Shown: positions 45,269 to 53,308 of the stretch, one piece after another | How the letters are laid out: the number at the start of each line of letters is the position of its first letter | Position numbering within the stretch: the first letter of the stretch is position 1 | Assembly: GCA_964247055.1 (NCBI GenBank) | Contig: OZ176059.1 | Coordinates: 2,728,001-2,792,000 of the forward strand | Length of the DNA: 64,000 nucleotides | Source of the DNA: Paragordius varius | Lineage: Eukaryota > Nematomorpha | Direction of reading: 5' to 3' | Position numbers and translations under genes: made by a program | The notes under the pieces: model-generated | The model's input: the letters and a program-made list of their open reading frames with translations, nothing else | Database searches by the model: none | Told to the model about the DNA's origin: nothing

Positions 45269-47360
45269 ATAATTTGTTTATAATTTCAAATTTAGTGCTT
45301 ACATAATCTTAAATTCGATAAAATTTTTGGTAAAGGTTTTTTTGGCAAATTGTATATCTTTTTTGGTTTTTATTACTCAATTTATTGGTCATTAGAGCTA
45401 TTTCGGGCGAGTGCAATATTTAGCAAAGGTTTTTCAGGGGGGATCGGTCTGTCATCTTTTGTCATTATAGTATTAGACTTTTCATGGGACATATTTTATT
45501 ATATGTTGAGGTTTTTAATTCGAAACAATTGGTTTTATTGTTGTTTAGTAAACAATTTTTATTTCAGTTTTATTTTTGCATAGATTACGGTACCGATTCC
45601 ATGTTTTTTAAATCCAAATGATTGTGATATCGGATTTATATTTTTGTAAAATTTTATAAGCTCAATTATATTTTCGACAATGAAAAAAAAGAGTATATAA
45701 TTTGCATATTGTGTACTACATATTCCGAATACTATTATGAAACAACTGCGATTTTAAAAACATTCGATTTTTAATTAATTTTTTTCATATATTTCGTTAT
45801 GATCACAAGATACTTAATCTTTTTATAAGTATAACAACCATATTTTTTTGTGTTTACATTGTGCGTTGGAATTTCTTATGATATTTTTTTGTTCTGTGTA
45901 CAAAGTTAACTTTAAAAAATTTTCCTTCAGATACCTGTAATTTGGTTTATTTATAAATTTATCTCAATCTATGATAGCAAGCAGAAGGACTTGCACTCGA
46001 ACTTTCCGACCTTGGTCAACGATGGACCGGACTCGGATACATGACAAACCAATTGCAGGATAATGTTACACGGTTTGAGAAATCATTGAGTAACCTTGAA
46101 TCCCGTGTTCAATCGGAATCTCAACGTGGTTCTGAAGTATGTTTTAGTTTAATTTAATTTATTTTGTCTTTCTTTTGTTTTAATACAGTAAAAAATGACA
46201 TATTTACCGCATAAAATAATGAATCAAAGTATTTTTTAGTCATATTAAAACAAATAATCTAATAGGTAAAAACGGTTATTTTTAATCTGAGGTAACAATA
46301 TTCTTGTATATGTGGTAATATATATTTGTACATATATCATATAATTTATATGGTTAAAAAGGATCAAAAAATATGGCTGTTTTTAAAAATGACAGTCTTT
46401 TACCCTTTAATCTGACGTTTTTTTTAAAAAAATTACTATTTTAAGTTTAATTTTAATGTAATAAATGTTTTTTTATTTACAATGCAGGCTTTACAAAAAA
46501 CAGAAGAGGCCCAAAATAAGGCATCTTTGAACCTTCATTCAGTTACCGAATTGCTTGATGCCGTGTCTGATATTCAGGACCAACTTGGTTTTTACTTATT
46601 TTGTTATCGCAATTATAATTGATTATTATCCAAATTATTTACAATATTTGTTTTTTTTACTTGTTTTTATCATATAATAGCCAAAGGCATCTAAGTCGAT
46701 ATATAGAAATTAGGAATTTTAGAGTTTTAGCACGCATGAGATGGCAATCTAAACAATAATAGCAATAAGGCCGTACTATCCATGAAAACGGTTGAAAGTG
46801 TCTCAAGTAGATATACTTCCCACCCTTCTAGGATAAACTCAGATTTTTCCAAAACAAACCATATATTAAAATATTCTTATTTTCTAGTATGTCTGATTAG
46901 CGTTGTAAAATAAAGGAGTGTAATACATAGGCTTAAGGGTTACTTATCACATTAAACAACAAATATAAATGGTGTTTTATTTTATAATTACGCATCTCTG
47001 CATAAAACTTTTGTCTTTTACTTTCCTTAGCTTACCTTCCTTATATCTTCCATCAATTTTACCCTATACATATGCAACTATATATTTTTTACCTTTCTTT
47101 AAACAGAAAATTTGGGTACAGTCGATCAATCACAACTGAATATGCTTTCATCCGAATTGGATCTTGCCCTGGAACAAGTTAAGCGAGCTGGTCTTGAAAC
47201 CCGCCTGGGACAGCTGGAAAAGGCCCGCGCCCAACAGGCCAAAAGTTTAGCGGCCCAAGATGCCCGCGTTAAGGCACTCCGTATCGAAGTCCTTAATATA
47301 GAGGCTATTCATCATTCATTACCTGAGGGTTGTTTCAAAGTTCTCAAACTTGAACCTTAG
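20858..47360 (+). CDS. LAMC1: Laminin gamma chain (LAMC1/LanB2 type), 2,015 aa, 23 coding exons
   Basis: Exons: 20858-21257, 22658-22959, 24973-25103, 26490-26974, 27377-27573, 28227-28603, 28951-29366, 29786-30316, 31032-31191, 31964-32361, 32993-33070, 33484-33639, 34336-34779, 35284-35421, 36174-36374, 37838-38201, 38920-39057, 39632-39812, 40360-40597, 44893-45092, 45978-46136, 46488-46587, 47107-47360. All junctions are GT-AG and the phases agree over 6,048 nt. Order: signal peptide, LN, LE modules, L4, LE modules, coiled coil, C-terminal Cys tail. Gamma chains pair with alpha and beta chains into secreted laminin of basement membranes. The start is the ATG after cacc at 20858; the codon at 20834 is GTG. 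The protein is about 400 residues longer than human gamma1 or fly LanB2, through insertions in the LE and L4 region. Introns are 347-4,295 nt; the largest holds an antisense LINE. Confidence 0.93.
21622..21742. repeat. Short palindromic repeat, family D, in laminin intron 1
   Basis: About 120 bp with ends cacagtagcgtatgc and catacgctactgtat, perfect inverted repeats over at least 11 bp, and the inner words ttgaaattaaacc and aatggacaagctttgtt. Related copies lie at 8790-8915 and near 43980-44055. Confidence 0.6.
23345..23868 (-). repeat. Family B repeat in laminin intron 2
   Basis: It begins cagcccttcgattcgaattg and ends caatttgaatcgaagtgttt, with the shared inner words gcaaaaatgttg and aaatggcgccgaag. 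It is in reverse orientation relative to the copy at 17735-18310. Non-coding. Confidence 0.6.
24333..24622. repeat. Family A inverted-repeat element, copy 1 (laminin intron 2)
   Basis: Family A elements run from ataccatttac to gtaaatggtat. Their arms contain copies of a 21-bp unit (aacaattcaaattcaccct) followed by a longer inverted segment including the word agttcgaaaacacataattt. This copy has diverged arms and ends gtgtaaaccgtat. It lies about 350 bp upstream of exon 3. No ORF. Confidence 0.7.
25240..25518. repeat. Family A element, copy 2 (laminin intron 3)
   Basis: The left arm begins ttacccttgaacaattcaaa and the right arm ends tgaattgcaaatggtat. Arms are partly degraded. It lies about 137 bp after the donor of exon 3. 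Confidence 0.65.
26155..26466. repeat. Family A element, copy 3 (next to laminin exon 4)
   Basis: The left arm has ttcaatttcacccttaaaca; the right arm has three to four in-frame 21-bp units (gtgaatttgaattgttcgag). The right end stops about 24 bp before exon 4. Because the unit is 7 codons long and open, the arm reads as repeated GEFELFE, which is not a gene. Confidence 0.7.
26490..28603 (+). CDS. LAMC1: Laminin gamma exons 4-6: first LE block with a Q/N/Y-rich insertion
   Basis: Exons 4-6 encode EGF-like LE modules with regular cysteines ([66 protein letters not shown]). Two stretches are not typical of the family: about 40 polar residues after [11 protein letters not shown] in exon 4, and about 80 residues rich in Gln, Asn and Tyr in exon 6 between KPGYFDAG and [11 protein letters not shown]. 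Both lie in the loop before the last cysteines of a module, where insertion is least likely to break disulfides. The reading frame stays open through them. Confidence 0.9.
27935..28215. repeat. Family A element, copy 4 (next to laminin exon 6)
   Basis: Clear ataccatttacaattcaat start and tgtaaatggtat end. The right end is 11 bp from the first base of exon 6, so the TA-rich flank supplies the tatatatatatag acceptor context. Confidence 0.75.
28951..31191 (+). CDS. LAMC1: Laminin gamma exons 7-9: L4 (laminin IV) domain with insertions
   Basis: The L4 domain sits between two halves of an LE module as in gamma1. Recognisable blocks are [84 protein letters not shown] and [16 protein letters not shown]. 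Insertions relative to gamma1 include a charged segment in exon 7 (about 70 residues rich in Asn, Gln, Glu and Lys), a Gly/Asn-rich loop and a Ser/Ala/Gly-rich run in exon 8, and about 30 residues in exon 9. Confidence 0.9.
31213..31560. repeat. Family A element, copy 5 (just after laminin exon 9)
   Basis: It starts ataccatttacacatcaaat 21 nt after the last base of exon 9. The left arm has three 21-bp units, the right arm three. The terminal aaatggtat is lost on the right (ggtgtatatgctag). Confidence 0.72.
31661..31901 (+). mobile_element. Inverted-repeat element with a hammerhead ribozyme (laminin intron 9)
   Basis: Arms at 31671-31705 and 31856-31890 are reverse complements over 35 bp with two or three mismatches (right arm gtaggctaagaaaaataatc). 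The hammerhead starts 14 nt inside the left arm. The interior has no ORF and is unrelated in sequence to the element at 11371-11760, apart from the ribozyme core. A target-site duplication could not be recognised. Confidence 0.72.
31707..31770 (+). ncRNA. Type I hammerhead ribozyme, complete core, in laminin intron 9
   Basis: The core CTGATGA lies at 31725-31731. Stem II is GTCC/GGAC around the loop acaacaa (31732-31746). GAA lies at 31747-31749, then A-C, loop GC, G-T as the minimal stem III (31750-31755) and C17 at 31756. Stem I pairs GTGTGG (31719-31724) with TCACAC (31757-31762), one G-U included, and continues after an internal loop with CGTG/CACG (31707-31710 with 31767-31770). The cgaaacgcgtc segment is identical to the classic schistosome hammerhead as I recall it. 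It is in the same sense as laminin transcription, so the pre-mRNA intron contains it. Confidence 0.88.
31964..35421 (+). CDS. LAMC1: Laminin gamma exons 10-14: second LE block with nidogen-binding module
   Basis: This block encodes the LE modules after L4. Exon 10 has [19 protein letters not shown] and [10 protein letters not shown] plus an insertion of about 40 residues. Exons 11 and 12 hold the module homologous to the nidogen-binding LE of gamma1: the loop reads [10 protein letters not shown] where mammals have NIDPNAVGNC, so the Asp and second Asn are kept and Val is replaced by Ile. Exons 13 and 14 end the block with [18 protein letters not shown] and [19 protein letters not shown]. Exon 13 also carries a His/Asn-rich insertion. 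Confidence 0.92.
33980..34310. repeat. Family A element, copy 6 (next to laminin exon 13)
   Basis: It runs from ataccatttacaattcaaat to ctgtaaatggtat. The left arm holds four 21-bp units, the right arm three. The right end lies 25 bp before exon 13. Confidence 0.78.
35702..36117. repeat. Family A element, copy 7, diverged (laminin intron 14)
   Basis: It starts ataccatttagacctcga and ends ctataagtggtat. The right arm is expanded into about seven diverged units such as aaatttaaaatgcttgaggc. It ends 56 bp before exon 15. The divergence suggests an older copy. Confidence 0.55.
36174..47360 (+). CDS. LAMC1: Laminin gamma exons 15-23: coiled-coil long arm and C-terminus
   Basis: About 611 residues from exon 15 ([13 protein letters not shown], aligning with the CPACYRLVKDKV start of the gamma1 long arm) to the stop at 47358-47360. 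The stretch is rich in Ala, Glu, Gln and Leu with heptad-like spacing, as expected for the three-chain coiled coil. It ends [17 protein letters not shown]; the Cys corresponds to the gamma1 Cys that disulfide-links to the beta chain. Exons 17 and 18 use acceptors (ttatatatag at 38919, ctacatag at 39631) chosen because alternatives nearby give stops. Confidence 0.9.
36366..36960 (+). repeat. Tandem triplication covering the exon 15 donor site
   Basis: The last bases of exon 15 plus its donor, aaatagcgactggtaaaa, recur at about 36569-36586 with the same following sequence (ggtttgatt..., gatagtttta, ttaaaccg, aacactcgtttt). A third, weaker copy starts at about 36772 with gcgaaatagcgacta and ends near 36955. 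The unit is about 200 bp and each ends in an (AT)n tract. The second copy keeps a perfect donor; using it would add 206 nt to the exon and shift the frame. Confidence 0.7.
40085..40270 (+). repeat. Two-copy tandem repeat of about 95 bp (laminin intron 18)
   Basis: The word tcttttccattgaacttaac and the following tatctcatat...ttgcattataatcctacgaa occur twice, at about 40091 and 40187, with few differences. It is a recent local duplication. Confidence 0.7.
40640..43560 (-). mobile_element. RTE-type LINE, nearly intact, in laminin intron 19 (antisense)
   Basis: The element runs from a short 5' region near 43560 (minus-strand aaggcaatggcaaaccaccc, a word I recall from RTE 5' regions) to a 3' tail of about four CCAA repeats near 40640. 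It carries one long ORF (40712-43471) and lies antisense in the largest laminin intron, which it accounts for in large part. A target-site duplication was not recognised by eye. Confidence 0.85.
40712..43471 (-). CDS. RTE LINE polyprotein: AP endonuclease and reverse transcriptase, 919 aa
   Basis: The N-terminal APE-type endonuclease has [30 protein letters not shown] (near residue 145), [10 protein letters not shown] and SDHELL (near 240). The reverse transcriptase has [69 protein letters not shown] (near 643) and the catalytic FADDT (near 687). The tail has [14 protein letters not shown] and [15 protein letters not shown]. Motifs and length fit the RTE clade. The ORF stops after VKDRKK, where RTE proteins usually continue with Trp and a short basic tail; a one-base deletion explains this, because the next frame reads [14 protein letters not shown] then stop directly before the 3' tail. 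The copy looks young; function is uncertain because of that end. Confidence 0.9.
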   Translation of the reverse strand: MNLTRIFKVGCWNVRSLTSTKQVIIEKEMERLNIDILGLTETKQKGSAKVQNENYTLLRSGRDDLKSEGVAVLIKNKLNKSLISYTPYIPRIMSIRLNAKPLKFTYIVVYAPTSNAPKEDIEDFYATLQIVLDETKKGDMIIIGGDWNSKVGRGRVDQIVGPYGLGERNEAGEALINFCQENEMMITNTWFPQHNRRLYTWTSPCGKYKNQIDYIICPQKWKSSIIDTKTNKSSDCSSDHELLITKIKLKIIKNKVKQIYRYDTRNIPNSFRTETKDRLGRLDNGCSSEQLWGTIKNVVKEVAKEKVQRVKRKDNKWISEESIEIAEKRRKAKSRGDNKMVKLYNKEFQRQTRKDYEDFLNKQCLEVELNNKKGLMQPMFQKLKQMTHKPFISSQKIKKENGTILCKQTEVRERWKEYTQKLYQAPQAKVLHLKDEERDPDILREEVELALKQIPNNKAMGLDNIPIEFIKAIPVEKLHQLCQKVWETCEWPNDWASSVYLPIYKKGDVLQCENYRNISLISHASKVLLKVIQNRMHSIIQTEIPENQAGFMKGKSTRDHISNMRRIMETSKEFQKELYMCFIDYRQAFDSINYDSLWETLKLVGVSSHLIRLISSLYVKQRAIIRTPAGDTDEIPILKGVRQGCCLSPYLFNMCTEMIMRKLDGKNIGVRIGGRTINNLRFADDTTLIAESANDLKALIEEIRKESLRYGLRLNPNKTKILCTGKKPTIIIEGVEIEIVKQLTFLGAIISEDGSSTPDIRKRIGLGREAMTKLTKIWKNKSVGVETKKRLLYCFVLPVTTYGCESWTLRKRDKERLMAFERSCWRRMLGYTWKDKIKNENLTTEIKPKTNIMEIILKRKLTYFGHVMRSNSLEKDTMFGKVEGQRKRGRPPMRWLDMIKEETKMTLKELNIAVKDRKK
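43980..44056. repeat. Family D repeat, partial
   Basis: It ends ccatacgctactgtaatat, the terminal word of family D, with the nearby tatacagtatggg. Only about half an element is recognisable. Confidence 0.35.
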
Positions 47361-48340
47361 ATAACGTTATTTATCCCCTCTCTCTCAATCTCTACTTATT
47401 GCTTCCTTTGAAACACTACCATATGTGATAAAAACGAGAAAATATATGCATATACATACATCATTTTGTTTAATTTTTTATATTTATATATATACTTTTT
47501 CTTACAGTATGAGTAATAATACACTGCGAGTTTTTCATTTAAATGTTTTGTTAGATGGCATTACAGCAAAGAGCATTATTATTGGCTAATAACGAAAATA
47601 ATAACAATAAGTTAATAATTTTTTATGTTTATGCGCTATCTGACAAAAATATTTAATGTATAACTATTAGTGTATTTTTACCCACACTGTATGTGTATAT
47701 ATATGTACTCTACAATTAAGTTTTTTTAACCATTGTTAGTAGCCACATTTTAGCATTAATCATGAATCTCAATATATTAGTATATGTTATATCTTATATG
47801 ATTTTTTTCATGATGGATTGTGAGAAAGTATTTCTCTGCAAACAAAAAAACATGTCATCTCATTTTTGATTTACCTTTTCTTTACCGCCATACTTTTTTA
47901 TATATATACAAAAAAATTGTTAATTTTTATCTACTTGTTTTTATGTTTTCCTTTTTATTTTATATGAAAATGTGCCAAATAATAAATATTAGCCATAAAT
48001 AAGCATTATTTTTATTTAAAAATTAAAACATATATATGTTTGCGATTTAAGTTTGTATGAAAAGATAAGTAAAAACCTCCCCTCTAAAAGGTTTTATAAT
48101 CAACAACGTCTATATATAAATTAACTCATTGATCATTAGGCAGTGTTGAAACCTTCGAAAACAAAAAGAATAATAATAATGATTTTTAATCAATTTTTTT
48201 CTATCTCTGGGGTATTATTTATAATTATATATTTAAAAATGAAAATTAATTTTATATTAAACATTTTTTTATATTATATATTGGTTAAAAAAGGCCATGC
48301 CGCGGATAATAACCCATGTATTGTCCACCGGGGTCATTGT
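47361..48340 (+). other. Laminin 3' UTR and downstream DNA
   Basis: No gene seen. The laminin transcript must end here; the many A-rich words give no unique polyadenylation site. Confidence 0.35.
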
Positions 48341-48344
48341 AGGT

Positions 48345-49985
48345 GGACTTCCACTGTAATCTATATATTTATAAAAATGGAAAGTGGTGACTTTGTGATC
48401 TGTTTCCGAAAAACCGGTAGACCCATTCAAATCCAAATGTCGAAAAAATTCCAACAATACCTTCGCCCTTTTTTTGAATAGGCCCCTAGTTCGGGCCCAC
48501 CCCGTGTAAAAAACGAGTTTTTTTGAAAACACAAGTCCACAAGAATCGTGTCTTTGAGACAATTTTCCGGAAAACGAGATATTTTCAATTTAAATATGAT
48601 TTTATTTTACTTTTTTCGATTGTGCCGAACATATTTGGCTGGCTTTTTAAATTTAAGCCCTCTTTTTACCCGCTCCCCCAGTAAATGCCATTTTTTTTAA
48701 AAAGATTAAGTCCACAAAAATAATTTTTTGTTTTCGCCATGATTCCAGATATTCCCTGTTAAAAGGCAAAATTTTAGTTGTGCTTTTTTTTAATTGGCTG
48801 CTGAGTAAGGAGATACCCGCTAAAAACTGCCCCGTCATATCAAAATAACCGTCTTTGGGGCTAAATTTTAGAAAACCTATCATGCCATATGAGTTTAATA
48901 GGCGCTTAAATACCGTAACAAGGCAAAAATTTAGGGCGTGCGGTCTTTTAATTTTCCGTTCATTAGGCCCTTGACGCCCTGAAAAATGCGCCACCATAAA
49001 AGGATTGAGTTTTGAGGAAATTTTACAAAAACTAATGAAAGCATATGGAATCAATCATGATCTTCTATGTAGGGAGCTACCAGATTAAAACTGCGCCATC
49101 ATATCGAAATTGCGTTGTTTAGGATTTATCTTTCAGAAAACTTATCAGGCCACATAAGTTTATAAAGGGCCTGAAACATTACTCGTAAAAAGACAAAAAA
49201 TTAAGTCGAGGGGTTTTTTAAATTAGCCCTTATTCAAGGCCCTTTACATCTTAAAAAGCGCTATAATTGAACTATTATTTGGTTTTGAAGCCATTCTTCC
49301 AAATACTATCAAGAACATATGGAATGAATGATGATTCCAGGTATTCCCCTATAAAGGCAAAAAGTTTTCTCGAACGTACTTTTCTATTGGCTTTTGGGTA
49401 GGGGGCTATTCGCGTAAAACTGCATCACCATATCGATACGGCATGCCTTTAGAGCCAAATTTCAAAAAACCTATAAATCTAATAGAAACATATGGAATCC
49501 ATAATAATTTCAGATATTCCCCATATAAAGGCAAAAATTTTGCCCAGCATTTTTTTACCTGCCATTGGGGTTAGAAGCTACCCACTGCGCCACTATATAG
49601 AAATTGCGTTGTTTTGGAGCTAATTTACAGAAAAGTTATAAAGCCATATGAGCTCATTAAAAGCCTGAAATATTTCTTGTAACTAGGTAAAAAAGGTCAG
49701 GCGTTTTATATTAGCCGTTTTGGGGCCTTTATGCCCTAAAAATACGCCATCATATAATGATTATTTAGTGTTGAGGTGTTTTTCCGAATAACCCATGAGA
49801 CGATGGTATCAAAGATAATTCCAAATACTTGCCCTATAGGCAAAGAATTTAACTCAGCGCTTTTTCCATATAGGTCTATGGGTAGGGGTCACCGGTTTAA
49901 AATTGAGACGCCATACAAAAATGGCGTGGTTTTGGAGCTAATTTTCAAAAACTTAAGAAGCCATACGAGTTCAGTTAAACACATT
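48345..49985 (-). repeat. Irregular ~310-bp tandem array, copy 2 (inverted relative of copy 1)
   Basis: Read on the minus strand it matches the array at 13000-14935 unit by unit, including ataacccatgagacgatggt and the run up to gatggcgtatttttagggc (here inverted at about 49725-49815). Landmark spacing from right to left is about 318, 165, 325 and 267 bp, paralleling 290-315, 175, 312 and 243 bp in copy 1, so even the short unit is shared. Homology extends to the flank with tctgtttccgaaaaaccggt. No transposase ORF. It ends at the palindrome at 50010. Confidence 0.65.
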
Positions 49986-50009
49986 TCTGGGGAAACGACG
50001 AGAGTTTGT

Positions 50010-50245
50010 AATGTAAATGATGTAGGAATCGTCGTAAAATAACGCAAATAATAAAGATATAATTTATAAATTCTCAAATTTTCGCCATAGGCATCATCAG
50101 GAGATTAGTTAAGAAAAATATATATAATATAAGAAAATAATCTTAACTAATCTCCTGATGATGCCTATGGCGAAAATTTGAGAATTAATAAATTATATTT
50201 TTATTATTTGCGTTATTTTACGACGATTCCTACATCATTTACATT
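50010..50245. repeat. 236-bp nearly perfect palindrome
   Basis: Arms of about 105 bp (left start aatgtaaatgatgtaggaat, right end cctacatcatttacatt) are complementary with only a few differences, around a spacer of about 25 bp (aaaatatatataatataag). It abuts the end of the ~310-bp array. No ORF. The near-perfect arms imply recent origin or strong homogenisation. Confidence 0.82.
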
Positions 50246-51495
50246 GGAATTCGTATAATATCTTTTTTTTGCTATAAAAAGGGACCACTAATGATTTAAT
50301 TTTTATATTCCTTGATGCCAGCTGTGTGAACACAATTTCAGAATAAAACTTTTAACCAAGATTTCGTAAAAAAATCATATAATAATTCCAGTGATAGTGG
50401 AACAGTAACTTCAATAAGGGACAGTTTAAATATGGCCAATTTTGAGTTAACACTATTTGAGCCTATACAATAAGCTGTAAAAGAATAATTAAAGACATTA
50501 TTTTTATTAAATATGTTTTTATTATTTTTTATCTTCTTACCATTGCAAATTATTAAGAATTATCGGTGAGACTACATCACAGCCAACGTGACAGGGCCAG
50601 CTAGTGGGGAAATAATAACGCAAATTATTTTATATTTTTCGTTATTTATAAAATTTAATTTCTAAAAACCAATTTTTATTTATTTGAAAATTTGTCCAAT
50701 ATAAAATCCATCTTCAATTACACCAATTAAATAATTCAAATGTACAATAAATCATCTATACTCATTTAAATATTGTGTGAGCCGCATATTTCATTTGGTT
50801 AACTAAACCACATTTGCGGTAATAATTATTATTATTACTGAATCATTCAATATAAATATGGTAGACTGTTGTAATCAAAACAACTCAATGGCAATCAACA
50901 AATTTTTAAATGATTTGTGCAAGCACCGCCAAAAGAATTTAATTTCAGAGGGAATTTCAATTATTCTCAATTTTGAGCTATATTAATTTTATTAAAAAGT
51001 ATTAATTTACAAAGCTTTTGCAAATCAACTTTTTATTGAAATTGGATTCAAAAGCTCTCTAAATTAAACCGTAAAAGTTAAAAAATTGTTACAATTAATT
51101 AATATAAATACAACGTTTAATAACAATTATACTTTAACCAAAAACCTACTAGTGATACTCCTTATGAAATAACGTCTCAGTCAAAAATCCAAAATTGCTT
51201 TACACAAATTTTAAATGAAATAAACTGTTTATAAGGAAAAGAATGAAACATTTAATTTTTGCTGCGAATTCTCACTATTGGGATGGTTTTCTTCAATAAA
51301 ATTAAATTAAAAATTATTTTCTATAGGCCATTTAAAATATTGATGTATATATATAGTCTTTTAAGAATATGTTGTAAAATTGAAATTCTCCATGTTTATA
51401 ATCTGAAATATTTTTTATATAACTAAAAAACTGGCAAAAAATCTATGATAGACTATTTTAAATTTGAAGTGATTTGACATATATAAAAAATACTT
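50246..51495. other. AT-rich DNA, no supportable gene
   Basis: No conserved coding segment or repeat border seen. Confidence 0.3.
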
Positions 51496-51499
51496 ATTT

Positions 51500-52010
51500 A
51501 TTTAACACTTCGATTTAAATTGGGGTATTTAAATACCTTAGACGAATATATTTAAATTGAAATTATTAAAAAACTACTGAAAGAAACGGTTTTAATTTAA
51601 ATTTATGCTTCTATCCTAATAAAAATTATATAGCCGAAATATCTAATTAAAATTTGGTTTTGAAAAAATAGTTTCATATCAAATAAAAGCTAATTTTTCA
51701 TTTAAAATACATCTAACATTGATAGAAACAGAAAAAGTGGTTTATTTTGTTTTTTAATTTAGCTTGTGCAGACATGTCATGTTGACTAAATTTTTACCTT
51801 ATATTTTACCTAAAAATAAGTAATATCACGTATTTTTGAATAAATTTTATGTATATTTTAATTCATTAATGTTAGAAAAGTGCAAGTTTTGGCTATGGTT
51901 TCAATCCATTCCATATTTTAAGAATTATTTAATTTTAAACAGGCCGGGGTATCCAACTACCCCAATTCGAAGGACTGAAAAGGATTTGTTGTATTCAATT
52001 GTTAAATGGC
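51500..52010 (+). repeat. Family B repeat, about 510 bp
   Basis: It begins aacacttcgatttaaattgg and ends ctaccccaattcgaaggact. Inner words (taatattaagta-like, ttcaatccattccatatttt, taaacaggccggggta) match the copy at 17735-18310. Non-coding; the short ORF at 51836-52027 is chance. Confidence 0.65.
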
Positions 52011-52169
52011 TAGCTTGTAAATGTTGACTGTCATTTAGATTTTCTACACCAGAAATGTCAAAAATAAAATTTTATCCATTATATATATGATAATCATATT
52101 TTATTAAAAACAACCTCCAAACATTGTATAGTTTATAGCAAGAGTGTCCGCATTTTTAACTCGGAAATT

Positions 52170-52640
52170 TTGGCGGGCCAGTTTGGGGTAGTTTTATATC
52201 CCAGAGCCATTTAAATTTGAATATCCTAAAAAGTATATGAGCTATTAAGCTTTCAAAAATACGCATTCCTTAGTCTTTTAGGCGCATAATAAAAAATAAT
52301 TTTTGAAAAAATGTAAGATTATAAAAAAATCCTAATCTCAAATTTTTTTGCATGCAATTTTTTTCTTTCAATCGCTAAAACAACAGGTAAATAATGCATA
52401 TTATGGTTAGAAAATATGAATAATTAATATATAAGTTTTCAGGCTACATTTTGCCAGAAAACTTGATATTTTAACATCAGTTGTTTTTTAAAATGTTTTG
52501 GAGCTGCCGTTAATGCATAACTTTAAAAATATAAGCTTTTTATCGAATAGAGAAAGATGATACTCTATCTATATTTTAAAACTGTAGTTTATTTACAAAA
52601 TAAGCCCTGCGATATAAAACTACCCCAAAATGTAAACTAT
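52170..52640 (+). repeat. Family C repeat, about 470 bp
   Basis: The ends are inverted repeats: tttggggtagttttatatc on the left and gatataaaactaccccaaaa on the right. The inner part is shared with the inverted partial copy at 10735-11090. No ORF. Confidence 0.55.
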
Positions 52641-53308
52641 GACAAAAAAGTGAAAACGTTATGAAGCGTTATATAATTTATTGAATATTTTATATGTCAA
52701 TCATGGAACTGAAAAAGCTTATGACCACAAATTAATTTATTTATTGCTTATTCCGTTAGTATTTGGAAAGACATATTCAGATTTGTCTTTATTTGAAAAA
52801 TTTAAAATTACTTCTCAAAACGTTTGAACGCTATCATTACGGTTTCAATTATAAAAATTTGAATGAATGATAATTTATTTCAAAGAAAGCATATTATTTC
52901 CAATTTTAGGGCAATAGTTATAATTAAATATTTAGACCTCCCTTTACGGAACAATAAATGGTATCAATGATATAATAATTAAAAATAATATTTTGATGAA
53001 AAAATATTTACAAATAGATTTTTTTACCTATAAAATTTTGTATTTATATAGTTTTTTTCAATTTTTTCTAGCCGTTAAAAGTTTTTGGAGAGGTGAATGC
53101 GCAGTGGGCTGCGCGTATACGATATAAAAACATCCCGGAAGTATTTTTGTAAGAAAATGTATTTTTTAAAAAACTTAAGTTTTCGATTTACCATATAATT
53201 TTGCCACATTTGATCGAACATAAGAATGTTTGAACATGTGAATTAAAGTTAGGCAGCATGTTTTTGATGTTGTTGTGGTTTCACCCCTGATTATTTGAAA
53301 AAAATTAT
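52641..53308 (+). other. Region upstream of DUS1
   Basis: AT-rich DNA with no recognisable gene; it should hold the DUS1 promoter and 5' UTR. The patch at about 53085-53135 (gtgaatgcgcagtgggctgc) is less AT-rich but not identifiable. Confidence 0.3.

Noticed and set aside
50080-50170. Hammerhead-like word ctgatgatg in the palindrome
   Set aside because: No stem II or GAAAC partner follows; it is simply part of the palindrome arm.
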